A stretch of 64,000 bases of DNA from Rhizobiales bacterium IMCC20636 (GTDB lineage Bacteria > Pseudomonadota > Alphaproteobacteria > Rhizobiales > GCA-2746425): NCBI GenBank assembly GCA_016865015.1, contig CP018226.1, positions 3,999,001 to 4,063,000 on the forward strand, read 5' to 3'. This document shows, one piece after another, positions 46,861 to 55,057 of the stretch (its first letter is position 1; each line of letters opens with the position of its first letter). The position numbers and the translations under genes were made by a program. The notes under the pieces were generated by a model, which was given only the letters and a program-made list of their open reading frames with translations, was not told the DNA's origin and did not search any database.

Positions 46861-47565
46861 ATGAAACAGATGGTAAATGCAGCCCTTGAACAGAGGCCGA
46901 CACGGGCGTCGTCCATCTATCTGTTGTTGCGCGATGACATACTGGGCGGCAGCCTGCTTCCGGGCGCAAAGCTGAATATCCGCGACCTCAGCAACACCTA
47001 CTCATCTGGCCTCAGCCCTGTTCGGGAAGCACTGAATCGCCTGTCCGCAGAAGGACTGGTTCTGCAGGAAGATAATCGCGGCTTCAAGGTGCAACCGGTC
47101 AGCGTGCCCGAACTCATCGACTTGACGCAGGCCCGATGCTGGGTGAATGAAATTGGCGTGCGGGAATCCATAGAAAAAGGCGATACGGAGTGGGAAGAGG
47201 CCGTTATCCTGAGCTGCCATCGCCTCAAGAGAATACCGCGCTTTCTTCCTGATGATGAGACTGTTCCCAATCCCAAATGGGCTGTTGTGCACAAGGATTT
47301 TCACCAGTCTTTGATCTCAGCCTGCGGCTCGAACTGGATGATCGACACCTGCAGTCGGCTGTTCGATGCCGCAGAACGCTACCGAAATCTTGCACGCGGA
47401 GCCGGTGTCTCCCGAAGTGACCCCCGGGATGAGCACCAGGAAATCATGTCTGCAGCGGTCGACCGCAAGACAGATCTGGTGATTGAATTGCTGAATTCAC
47501 ATTTCCAGCGGACAGCGCAATTGGTGCAAACAGTGGTTGTCGTGGGTGAAGAGGATGCTGTTTAG
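46861..47565 (+). CDS. GntR family regulator, FadR/FCD type
   Basis: A 234-residue protein: N-terminal winged helix ('YLLLRDDILGGSLLPGAKLNIRDLSNTYSSGLSPVREALNRLSAEGLVLQEDNRGFKV', about 20-77) and a helical FCD ligand domain (about 90-220) with 'DFHQSLISACGSNWMIDTC' and 'HQEIMSAAVDRKTDLVIELLNSHF', where His residues bind metal in many family members. ATG 46870 is an alternative start. Likely repressor of the divergent importer/catabolic operon, with a carboxylate as inducer. Confidence 0.88.
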   Translation: MKQMVNAALEQRPTRASSIYLLLRDDILGGSLLPGAKLNIRDLSNTYSSGLSPVREALNRLSAEGLVLQEDNRGFKVQPVSVPELIDLTQARCWVNEIGVRESIEKGDTEWEEAVILSCHRLKRIPRFLPDDETVPNPKWAVVHKDFHQSLISACGSNWMIDTCSRLFDAAERYRNLARGAGVSRSDPRDEHQEIMSAAVDRKTDLVIELLNSHFQRTAQLVQTVVVVGEEDAV

Positions 47566-47730
47566 AGCCGCAGCTTTGTTTGCGCAGCGCTAGAACCACC
47601 AGCCCCCAATCTCAAGTATACCTATTTTAAATTGTATCTTGATCAACAGGATTTTGAATCAAGCGAAACAATCGCAAAATCTCAACAAATGAGTGCTTTT
47701 GAATTAGACACATAAATTTGCGTATTTTAT

Positions 47731-47749
47731 AGTTTTCAAACAGAAAACT
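47731..47749. promoter_or_regulatory. inverted repeat before the PAP2-like gene
   Basis: AGTTTTC-aaaca-GAAAACT is a perfect 7-bp inverted repeat 23 bases before the ATG, in an AT-rich promoter region. It might be an operator; no regulator is assigned. Confidence 0.35.
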
Positions 47750-47772
47750 TCAAATATGCGACATCAATCCCT

Positions 47773-48384
47773 ATGAGTTTTTCGGATAGTCTGATTGCAC
47801 TACTCATTACCACCTTCGTTTTGATCGGTGGCTATCAAATTTATTTACTTCCGCAAAAATTTCATCTTCGTAAACCTGTAGATTTTTATATTTTTGCAGA
47901 TGAATTGATCCCTTTCCGCCCGAATTGGGTGTGGGCTTACTCGATGTTGTATTATCCGCTGCTTTTTTCTGTCATCCTCACATTGCAGGATTTGAGGCAG
48001 TTTTCATTTGTGATCACGAGTTTCATCCTGCTGCTGGTGCTGCAGGTGGTGATCGCATTTCTGATACCCGTGAAGACGCCGGAGTCGTGGCGCAGCTATG
48101 ATCCGGAAAATTCCAGATCAGAAAAATTTCTGGCCCGGCTGCAAGCTGTTGATCAAGGGGGAAACTGCTTTCCTTCCATGCATATCAGTGCAGTTTTCAT
48201 GTCGTCATTTCATATTCTGGCAAATACGTCGGACTGGCTGTCACCCTGGATCGGTCTGATGGTTCTGGTTGCCGTGCTGATTTCGGCCAGCACCGTGTTC
48301 ACCAAACAGCACTATGTGCTGGATATTCCCGGTGGCATTGCGCTTGCCGGATTTGTGTTCTGGTTGTTTCAAATAGTCTCTTAA
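47773..48384 (+). CDS. PAP2-superfamily membrane phosphatase/transferase
   Basis: A 203-residue protein with about six helices. PAP2 motif parts are present: 'VKTPESWR' as a partial first motif (K...R), 'CFPSMHISAVF' (PSxH second motif) and 'STVFTKQHYVLDIPGG' (third motif with His and Asp). The pattern with a C-terminal 'HYVLDIPGG' is nearest the inositol-phosphoceramide synthase/AUR1-like PAP2 branch, which act on lipid phosphates at the membrane. It stands alone and is convergent with the secreted-protein gene. Substrate unknown. Confidence 0.75.
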   Translation: MSFSDSLIALLITTFVLIGGYQIYLLPQKFHLRKPVDFYIFADELIPFRPNWVWAYSMLYYPLLFSVILTLQDLRQFSFVITSFILLLVLQVVIAFLIPVKTPESWRSYDPENSRSEKFLARLQAVDQGGNCFPSMHISAVFMSSFHILANTSDWLSPWIGLMVLVAVLISASTVFTKQHYVLDIPGGIALAGFVFWLFQIVS

Positions 48385-48415
48385 GCACGCCACTGTTTTG
48401 GGGCGCGACCCGAGG

Positions 48416-48937
48416 TCAACGAGAGAATTCCATAACGCTCAGTTCTGAAAACTGGCCTGTTTCCGGGTTTTTCACACTGCCAACCAAACGCAATTTTGCA
48501 TCACCTATGGTCCAAATGCTCCTGTGCGGCAGATAATCACCGGTGCTTTCTTCTCTGGCTCGAAATGCAAATGTAATCTGGCTGCCAGATTTCTGTCCCA
48601 GCAGTGATATTGTGCCCGGCCCCCTTGGGTTACTCCAGCCACCGGTGAAGCGCCCGCCACTTCCGGAATAAGTGATGGTCCCGGTGGTCTTGAATGTTCT
48701 GCCAGCCAGTGAGCATTTTCCGCTGATGGCCAATTCACCTGCAGAAGGACTGATCTTGTTTGTGTAGCGACAGCGTGCAGCCTCTTTTGGCGCATCAATG
48801 CCATTTTTGAACCAGCCACTGCCGGACCATTTGCCATCGGCCCTGGATAAAAGCTGTTCAGCATGGACGGGGACTGTCGCCGAGACGAGCGCGAAGATGC
48901 CAAACAGGGTCCCGGCCAAAAATCGATCTATCATCAT
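48416..48937 (-). CDS. small secreted beta-rich protein of unknown function
   Basis: A 173-residue protein with a signal peptide ('FLAGTLFGIFALVSATVPVHA') and a mature part rich in Gly, Ser, Thr and Lys with one Cys pair (C57, C75). Repeated 'GKWSGSGWF', 'GRFTGGWS' and 'GDAKLRLVGS' segments suggest a lipocalin-like or other small beta-barrel. It overlaps the RND permease by four bases, so it probably works with it, perhaps as a periplasmic ligand carrier. No known family was recognised. Confidence 0.65.
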   Translation of the reverse strand: MMIDRFLAGTLFGIFALVSATVPVHAEQLLSRADGKWSGSGWFKNGIDAPKEAARCRYTNKISPSAGELAISGKCSLAGRTFKTTGTITYSGSGGRFTGGWSNPRGPGTISLLGQKSGSQITFAFRAREESTGDYLPHRSIWTIGDAKLRLVGSVKNPETGQFSELSVMEFSR

Positions 48938-51222
48938 TTCAAAATCTCACGCTGTTCATCTGATTTGCTGAAGACTTCCAACCATGCCGGCAGAACGGTC
49001 AACACTGCAATCAGGGCCAAAATAAAGATCGCAATTGTCAGTGCCCCAAAATACGAGATTGCCGGTGTGCTGCTCCATTGTGACCCAAGCGTGCCAAACC
49101 CTAACACAGCGGTGGTGGTCACAAGCACAGGTGAGACGTCCTGAAATGCTTTCTCGACCCGGACCCTGTCATACCCCTTCTCGATTGGTGCATCAAATTT
49201 CAACCGGTTGAGAACATGGATGGTGTCATCAACGGCGATACCGAAAGCAATTGTCAAGGCGACCGCTGACGGCATTTCCAATGGCCAGCCCATCAGGAAC
49301 AACCAGCCACCGACCATCGCAATGGGGAGAACATTGGGCGCGATACAGAAAAAGCCATATCGCCAATGGCCAAACCAGACGGCAATCAAGACACCCGACA
49401 ATATGACCGCCAGCAGGAAGCTGATGTTCAGATGTCTGATCATGTTGCTGCCCACCACAGCGGATAACGGCAACAGACCTGTCGGCTCCAAGACACGAAT
49501 ATGATCAAATTGAAAGGCACCGGCAGCCGCCTTGATTTCAGCAAGTTTCTGCTTTGTAAGGGGCGCGCCATGGTCGGCGAGTTGAACCCGCATCAGAGCC
49601 ATAGTTCGATCGTTGTTTAGCAATCGCCCTTGTGTGGTTTCGGACAATTGGTCGAACAGTTCTGCAACAATCACCTCCCTGTTCTGGCTGTCATTGTCGG
49701 GTGCAATCCAGTTTGCAAACCCTGAGATTGAAAAAACGGGATTGTCCGGCAGAGCAGCCTCAATGGCGCTCTGAACTGTCTGCACTTCCTGCAGAACCTG
49801 CGGCGCAAACGGATTGTCTCCCCTGATTTCAATCGGCAGGTCGATCGACATGGTCGGCGCGAGGGTTTCTTCGATCTGCCGCAGTGTCAGGATTTCCGGC
49901 TGCGATTTATGAACAAGGGTAATGAAACTGTAATTCGATCTGTTGAGGGAATGGCCCGCAACCGCTAGCAAAAGTATGATGATCGACAGGTAGGTAATTG
50001 CTTTTGCGTGACGCGTGCCAAAGCGGAAAAGATGCATGCCATCAAAACAGGAGCTGAGCGGAGCTTTTGTTTTCGGCTCCGCCAAAGGTACTATTTTCAG
50101 CTTCAACGCCAACAGGAACACCAGCGGATGAACCATGAGCACGGCGATAACAGCAATCAGCACGCTCATGACGCCAGCCCAACCCAGACCTCTGACCAGT
50201 TCCGATTGTGAAATGAGCAGGGTTGAAAAGGCAATCGCCGTTGTGATTGAGGTGAGCACACAGGCCGGGGCGATTTTTTCAAGTGTATCGGCAATGGCGG
50301 TTATCGGAGCACTATTGCCAAGATTGCGGCGCAACTCGTAGGTCAGATGCAAACTGTCGGCCAGCGCAAGAACCAAAATCAGAACCGGGATGACATTCGT
50401 CAAAGTATCAATTGGAATGCCCGAAAGCCCCATGCTTCCCAAAGCCCAGATCAGCGCAATGTTGGAGGGAACTGATGTCAGGAGCGCCAAAGTAACAGAG
50501 CGCAAGGCGACCAATGCGATGAGAAAACCCAGACTCATGCCAATAAGATTCAGCTTCATCAAATCCCCCAGCAAGGAATCGATCAGAATCTGCCTTATGG
50601 ACGCCAGACCCGTGATCTGAAAACTCACATCACTGCCCTCAACCAGTGTCTTGGCCGTGTCCTGAATTTCTGTCAAAATTCGACGCGATACCTCCAACCC
50701 GTCACGGTCGAAATTCTGGTGATACAGAACCAGCGTGGTTTTGAGATCCTGGGACAGAAACTGTCCCCGCTCCAGCGGATGGGATCGCAATTGCTGCAAG
50801 GTCTGGGTCAGGTCCGCGCCCAGCGCTTGAAGATCAACTGGCAAGACCGGATCAAACGATCCATTGCCTGCATCTGTCCGCAAGGAGAAGATGGAAAAGA
50901 CGTCTTCGACCCCGTCAATCAGGGATATTTCCAACGCAAAATTGCGCACGATCTCAAGGCTGTTCGGATTATCAAAGCCCGGCGCGCGGAACAGAATGGC
51001 CTGATCATCTTCAGACGGTGTGAACTGCTGCTTGTTTTCGCTGTAGAGGCGGTAGATTTCATCCTGGCTTCTGAAAGCGGAGGCCACGCCATCATCAAAT
51101 TTCAAAATGCTGATCCCGAACACCGCCAAGGCCGTGATCAGGATGACACTCAACAGCGCCCATTTGGGATGGTGCAGAGAGACCCGTCCAATGCGAAGGG
51201 CCTGATGGATTCCAGCTAGCAT
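48934..51222 (-). CDS. MMPL/RND-family membrane transporter
   Basis: A 762-residue protein with two repeats of one helix, a large periplasmic domain (about 50-220 and 430-580) and five helices. Charged residues in the middle helix of each half ('LVLALADSLHLTYELRRN', 'GIAVDDTIHVLNRLKF') are the RND proton-relay positions. Without an adaptor or outer-membrane gene beside it, it resembles hydrophobe/lipid carriers of the MMPL type. Its operon with alkB points to hydrocarbon or lipid movement; this is inference. Confidence 0.85.
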   Translation of the reverse strand: MLAGIHQALRIGRVSLHHPKWALLSVILITALAVFGISILKFDDGVASAFRSQDEIYRLYSENKQQFTPSEDDQAILFRAPGFDNPNSLEIVRNFALEISLIDGVEDVFSIFSLRTDAGNGSFDPVLPVDLQALGADLTQTLQQLRSHPLERGQFLSQDLKTTLVLYHQNFDRDGLEVSRRILTEIQDTAKTLVEGSDVSFQITGLASIRQILIDSLLGDLMKLNLIGMSLGFLIALVALRSVTLALLTSVPSNIALIWALGSMGLSGIPIDTLTNVIPVLILVLALADSLHLTYELRRNLGNSAPITAIADTLEKIAPACVLTSITTAIAFSTLLISQSELVRGLGWAGVMSVLIAVIAVLMVHPLVFLLALKLKIVPLAEPKTKAPLSSCFDGMHLFRFGTRHAKAITYLSIIILLLAVAGHSLNRSNYSFITLVHKSQPEILTLRQIEETLAPTMSIDLPIEIRGDNPFAPQVLQEVQTVQSAIEAALPDNPVFSISGFANWIAPDNDSQNREVIVAELFDQLSETTQGRLLNNDRTMALMRVQLADHGAPLTKQKLAEIKAAAGAFQFDHIRVLEPTGLLPLSAVVGSNMIRHLNISFLLAVILSGVLIAVWFGHWRYGFFCIAPNVLPIAMVGGWLFLMGWPLEMPSAVALTIAFGIAVDDTIHVLNRLKFDAPIEKGYDRVRVEKAFQDVSPVLVTTTAVLGFGTLGSQWSSTPAISYFGALTIAIFILALIAVLTVLPAWLEVFSKSDEQREILK

Positions 51223-51228
51223 ACAGTC

Positions 51229-52380
51229 TTAATCCAGAACCACGGTTGGACGTGCAGACGGACGACCGCCAATCTCTGAAGTCAGGTAATTGTGAATGAA
51301 ATCGCGTTCCTCGGCGCTCGCCAGCGTTGTATCCCAGCGGTCCAGTTCAGTGGACACCACCTTCCTGAACAGCGGTGGAAACAACACGATGAGTAGCATC
51401 AGGATCGGACTGAAGGGATAGGAGACGGTTTCATTTGTCTTGTGCAATTCACCATAGTGTTTTCGGGCGGACAGATGATGATCACTGTGCCGGGTCTGGT
51501 TGAACATGAAGCTATTCGACCCCGATCTGGAAAAATCCCACGAATGATGAACGCGCATGGGCGTGCCGGGAATTCGGGCAAGCCCGTAATGGCTGATATA
51601 CTGAAACTGCTCCAGGATCACGAGGCTCAGCACCGCGGCACCCAGAAAGCCCAGCACACCGGCAAGTCCCCCATATAGAAAGCTGATTGCGATCAGACTG
51701 GCCTGCATCAGATAGCCGACAAATACCTTGTTGTTCAGGTTGATGAGAGGTTTGCCATTTCGTATCTGCCGCTGTTTTTCAATGTTGAACGCATTGCGGT
51801 AGGTGCCGGTGAAGGATCGGAGCATATAGAACCAGAACCCCTCGCCGCGATGGGCGCTAACCGGGTCATCGTAAAACGCTGCATTTTTATGATGCCCGAA
51901 GACATGCTCAATCGGCATGCTGGAATGGAGCGCAAAACACAGCAGCCACTGGCCGATGAGCATCCGAACCGGGCTTGTGAGCCGATGGGCGAATTCATGG
52001 GCAATGTTGCAGATGGCTATGCCCAGCATTCCGAAGGTCCAGGTGGCCCCCATCAATGCCCAGAGCGGTTGCGGCTGCAGCAGACCATCCAGAGCGGACA
52101 GATCCAGCGGAACATAGCCACCCGACTTCTGAAAACTGTGCCCGACCACGAGGAGAAACAAAAGCCAGACCACCAGAAACAATCCAATGGTGAGAAACAG
52201 CGGACTGTCAGAGGATTGTGTTTCCTCGCTGTCATCAGTCTCTTCGAAAATCTCGTCTATGAATGACAGGCTGAAAAAGATCAGCACCGGGCTGGCCCAC
52301 ATCCAGACGCCCCCCTTCAACAGACAGAATGTCGCGAAAATTAAGATGAGGGGCTGAAAGTAGAATCTCATTTGGGTCAT
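51229..52380 (-). CDS. alkB: alkane 1-monooxygenase (AlkB family)
   Basis: A 383-residue membrane di-iron hydroxylase. Histidine boxes: H128-E-F-A-H132, E-H159-V-F-G-H163-H164, 'QYISHYGL' (H264), 'HHS' (H278-H279) and R-H298-S-D-H301-H302. About six helices. It hydroxylates the end carbon of alkanes or like chains using rubredoxin; no rubredoxin gene is in the window. ATG 52380 is chosen for the GGGAGG site; the frame is open to 52551 over the LuxR gene. The short acidic stretch 44-58 is unusual. It lies 6 bases before the RND gene. Confidence 0.9.
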   Translation of the reverse strand: MTQMRFYFQPLILIFATFCLLKGGVWMWASPVLIFFSLSFIDEIFEETDDSEETQSSDSPLFLTIGLFLVVWLLFLLVVGHSFQKSGGYVPLDLSALDGLLQPQPLWALMGATWTFGMLGIAICNIAHEFAHRLTSPVRMLIGQWLLCFALHSSMPIEHVFGHHKNAAFYDDPVSAHRGEGFWFYMLRSFTGTYRNAFNIEKQRQIRNGKPLINLNNKVFVGYLMQASLIAISFLYGGLAGVLGFLGAAVLSLVILEQFQYISHYGLARIPGTPMRVHHSWDFSRSGSNSFMFNQTRHSDHHLSARKHYGELHKTNETVSYPFSPILMLLIVLFPPLFRKVVSTELDRWDTTLASAEERDFIHNYLTSEIGGRPSARPTVVLD

Positions 52381-52381
52381 T

Positions 52382-52399
52382 GCGCCCTCCCCCCCCCCT
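52382..52399 (-). promoter_or_regulatory. alkB ribosome-binding site next to a ten-G tract
   Basis: On the coding strand a run of ten G (52389-52398) is followed by AGGGCGC and the alkB ATG. It is the whole 19-base gap between the luxR stop and alkB. Such homopolymers change length by slippage during replication and would shift or strengthen the ribosome site without altering either protein. Confidence 0.6.
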
Positions 52400-53527
52400 T
52401 CATACCCATGTCGACAGACGTTCAAGAATGACCGCCAGGTCCGCCTGCGTACGGGTGCCGGTCTTCTTGAAAACGCGCTGCAGGTGCACGCGCGCGGTGT
52501 TGTGGGCGATGCCCAGCGTCGCAGCGGCTTGCGCAATTGTGCCGCTGTCACGCAACCTGAGCACCAATTCCGCTTCGCGTCCGGTGAGGCCGAATGTGTC
52601 TATCAGCAGTGATTTGATCTCGTCATATTTATCCGAGGCGGTCTGGACGAACAGGCAGATGGAACTCCACTTGTTGCCCGGCCCTTTCAAGGCATGTGGC
52701 AGTTTGATCAGTCGTATCAGCAAGCTGAGCCTGGGGTTGGCCGATGGCACGAAAATCGGATGAAACGACTTGATCAGCAAACCGTCCACATCAACCTGCA
52801 CGGTTTTGTAGAACGCAGCGAGTTTGTCCTGGGATGCACCATGAGACAGTGTCAGGAACCCACCTGCCAACATCATCTGTGGACCTTTTGACAACAAGGC
52901 TTCCCCGGAGGGGTTGGCGAAGAAAAACCGGCATTTGTCGTCGAGGAAAAACAGAGCCGTTGATGTTTGTCGAGCCAGAAAGCTGTCAAGGTCGGTCAAC
53001 GGTTTCTCAGGGTTCCTGACATCTGCCAGACGTTTGGCATTGGCACAATGGGTGCAAATGATTTTGAAGTCTTCCAGATATTCCCGGTGTGGCGGCGCAT
53101 CACCGGCTTCGAACTCGACCGACATGAAGGTCGATTTATTGCCGATATCCATCAGCCTTGCACCGATGAAGAACTGCAGATGGCACCGGGTTTCCAGCCA
53201 GCGATAGAATTCGTGGCGCGCCATCTCATCCTGGCTGATGCAATCGAAATCGGTGATGACGTGCGGCGCGGCCTGGGATAGCGAATAATGCATCCGCGGA
53301 TTGATGGCATTCATCTCATTGATATATTCATCGCCATCATTGAGATTGACGCTGTTCCAGTCAAATATCTCGAGCGTCGTGCGGTCCATCTGAAACAGCA
53401 CCCCGCCGGCCCCCTTGTGCAGGGCGACCATGGCACGCACAGCACTTGTCCAAGAGGTCTGGCCAATACCGGCCTCGAATGCTGACTGAGCAACAAACTC
53501 GATTTCCGATAGCCTGCTCACGGTCAT
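52400..53527 (-). CDS. LuxR-type HTH regulator
   Basis: A 375-residue protein. A C-terminal LuxR helix-turn-helix (about 310-370: 'FGLTGREAELVLRLRDSGTIAQAAATLGIAHNTARVHLQRVFKKTGTR') follows a PAS-like sensor region (about 175-290, 'ALFFLDDKCRFFFANPSGEALL'). ATG 53527 is preferred to a TTG at 53545. It ends 19 bases before alkB on the same strand and is likely its regulator and co-transcribed. Confidence 0.85.
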   Translation of the reverse strand: MTVSRLSEIEFVAQSAFEAGIGQTSWTSAVRAMVALHKGAGGVLFQMDRTTLEIFDWNSVNLNDGDEYINEMNAINPRMHYSLSQAAPHVITDFDCISQDEMARHEFYRWLETRCHLQFFIGARLMDIGNKSTFMSVEFEAGDAPPHREYLEDFKIICTHCANAKRLADVRNPEKPLTDLDSFLARQTSTALFFLDDKCRFFFANPSGEALLSKGPQMMLAGGFLTLSHGASQDKLAAFYKTVQVDVDGLLIKSFHPIFVPSANPRLSLLIRLIKLPHALKGPGNKWSSICLFVQTASDKYDEIKSLLIDTFGLTGREAELVLRLRDSGTIAQAAATLGIAHNTARVHLQRVFKKTGTRTQADLAVILERLSTWV

Positions 53528-53994
53528 TTTGGGTTCCCCAACCAAAAGAATGATCCAGAGCCGAAATCCAGCCTCCCAAACGGGGTCTGACTCTGGCGGC
53601 GATAGCCATCAATCCAAGCATTCCCTGCATTCCAGCCATCATCAGGGAGTTTTGGCAGCTTGCCAATAGTCTGATCGCATTATTCGGATTTTGGGTGTCT
53701 GGCAGTTTCGGCCCCGAACTGAACGGACAAAACGTCACCTGGGCGTTCAGATATTGGGGCGATACGGTCGGGTTTCGGACAATTGATCGCTGTTACGGAT
53801 CTTTGGATTCTGGCCTGGAGAACAATATTTTTCGTTTACCCGACGATGCGATGTTTGCTACAAATCTCTTACTGTACCCGGTTTCCAGCCAACAAGCCGT
53901 TCAATAACGACCATGCCTTTTCACTCTTTCGACTGAGACCTGATGTCTTGTCGAGGTAGTATGGCCTCACCATCAGAATATGGAGCTCTTTGTA
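53528..53994. other. 467-base divergent region between luxR and the TctC-like gene
   Basis: No supported gene; a 70-codon + strand frame at 53695-53907 lacks a ribosome site and family features. Nothing regulatory was clearly seen beyond AT-rich promoter-like stretches near 53820-53990. Confidence 0.4.
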
Positions 53995-54993
53995 ATGTTT
54001 AATCTTTTCCCGATGCGACCAAGCGTCGGATCCCGGCTTTCGCGCGCACTTATTAGTGTCGTGATGTTGCTGGGGTGGGCCCCGTCAGCACAGGCTGACA
54101 CCTATCCTGACAAATCTATCCAGTTAGTCATCGGGTTTGGCCAAGGTGGCCCCACTGATGTGGTCGCTCGTTTCATGGCGGAGGAAATGTCAGGCATACT
54201 CAAGCAAAAGGTTTATGTTGAGAACCGTCCCGGCGCGTCTGGAAATATTGCGACCCAAACAGTCGCCAATGCTCCGGCTGATGGGTATTCCTACCTGATC
54301 GGCGCATTGCCGCTGGCAGTCAATCATTCACGGTTTCCCGATTTTCCTGTGCAGTTTGGCCGGGATATCAAGGCCATTGCAGCAATTGGTGCCACGAACA
54401 ATGTTCTGGTGGTCCATCCAGATGTGAAGGCAAAATCGGTCGAAGAGTTTGCAGTTCTCACAAAATCCGAGCCAGGTACGATCAGTTGCGGAACCTTCGG
54501 CAAAGGCTCGTCTTCTCATCTTGCGGCAGCCGAGTTTCAAAGCCGTGCCAATGTTGAACTCGTTGAAGTTCCCTACAAACGCAACAGCGATACGGTGAAT
54601 GATATTATTGGCGGCCACATTTCATGCTGGTTTGCGCCGGTTCCATCAGTCGCTGCCTTGACCGAAGCTGGCAAATTGCGTGCGCTGGCTGTGACCGGAC
54701 CAGATCGTGTTGCCGCTCTTCCAGATGTGCCAACCTTTGCCGAACTCGGCTATGAAGGATTTGACGTTCGGTTGTGGGTCGGTCTGTTCGGCCGGTCAGA
54801 TGTTCCGCAGGACCGTTTGACATTGATCGAATCCGCGGCCCGCGAAGCGCTCTCTTCATCCGCCATGCAGAATGCCTTTGAAAAGCAGGGAATTGAAGCA
54901 CTGGATATGGGCAGCGTGGAATTTACCACATTTGTGAATGACGAGATTTCACGTTGGCAGGCAATTGGCAGCCAGTTGCAGACTTCGAACTGA
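53995..54993 (+). CDS. tripartite tricarboxylate transporter substrate-binding protein (TctC/Bug family)
   Basis: A 332-residue protein with a signal peptide ending 'APSAQADTYPDKSIQLVIGFGQGGPTDVVARFMAEEMSG', the Bug-family N-terminus, and 'VENRPGASGNIATQTVANAPADGYSYL'. ATG 53995 has GGAG nine bases upstream; 53980 is an alternative. It delivers a carboxylate to a TctBA pair. The likely membrane partners lie 2.7 kb away on the other strand, an unusual separation. Confidence 0.9.
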   Translation: MFNLFPMRPSVGSRLSRALISVVMLLGWAPSAQADTYPDKSIQLVIGFGQGGPTDVVARFMAEEMSGILKQKVYVENRPGASGNIATQTVANAPADGYSYLIGALPLAVNHSRFPDFPVQFGRDIKAIAAIGATNNVLVVHPDVKAKSVEEFAVLTKSEPGTISCGTFGKGSSSHLAAAEFQSRANVELVEVPYKRNSDTVNDIIGGHISCWFAPVPSVAALTEAGKLRALAVTGPDRVAALPDVPTFAELGYEGFDVRLWVGLFGRSDVPQDRLTLIESAAREALSSSAMQNAFEKQGIEALDMGSVEFTTFVNDEISRWQAIGSQLQTSN

Positions 54994-55018
54994 TTTCGCA
55001 TTCCTAGCGCAGGTCCGG

Positions 55019-55040
55019 AGGATTGGAGCAATCCTTTTCT
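55019..55040 (+). terminator. terminator after the TctC-like gene
   Basis: AGGATTG-gag-CAATCCT followed by TTTCT, 25 bases after the stop. Downstream a repeated GGCCTTTTCTCC on the + strand (GGAGAAAAGGCC read backwards) could form alternative stems. It lies between convergent genes. Confidence 0.6.
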
Positions 55041-55057
55041 CCGGCCTTTTCTCCGGC

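Noticed and set aside
51229-52551. Longer AlkB starting in the luxR gene
   Set aside because: The added residues are a shadow of the LuxR coding sequence; ATG 52380 has a strong ribosome site.
53695-53907. 70-residue + strand frame between luxR and the TctC-like gene
   Set aside because: No ribosome site, no protein features and no neighbour support.
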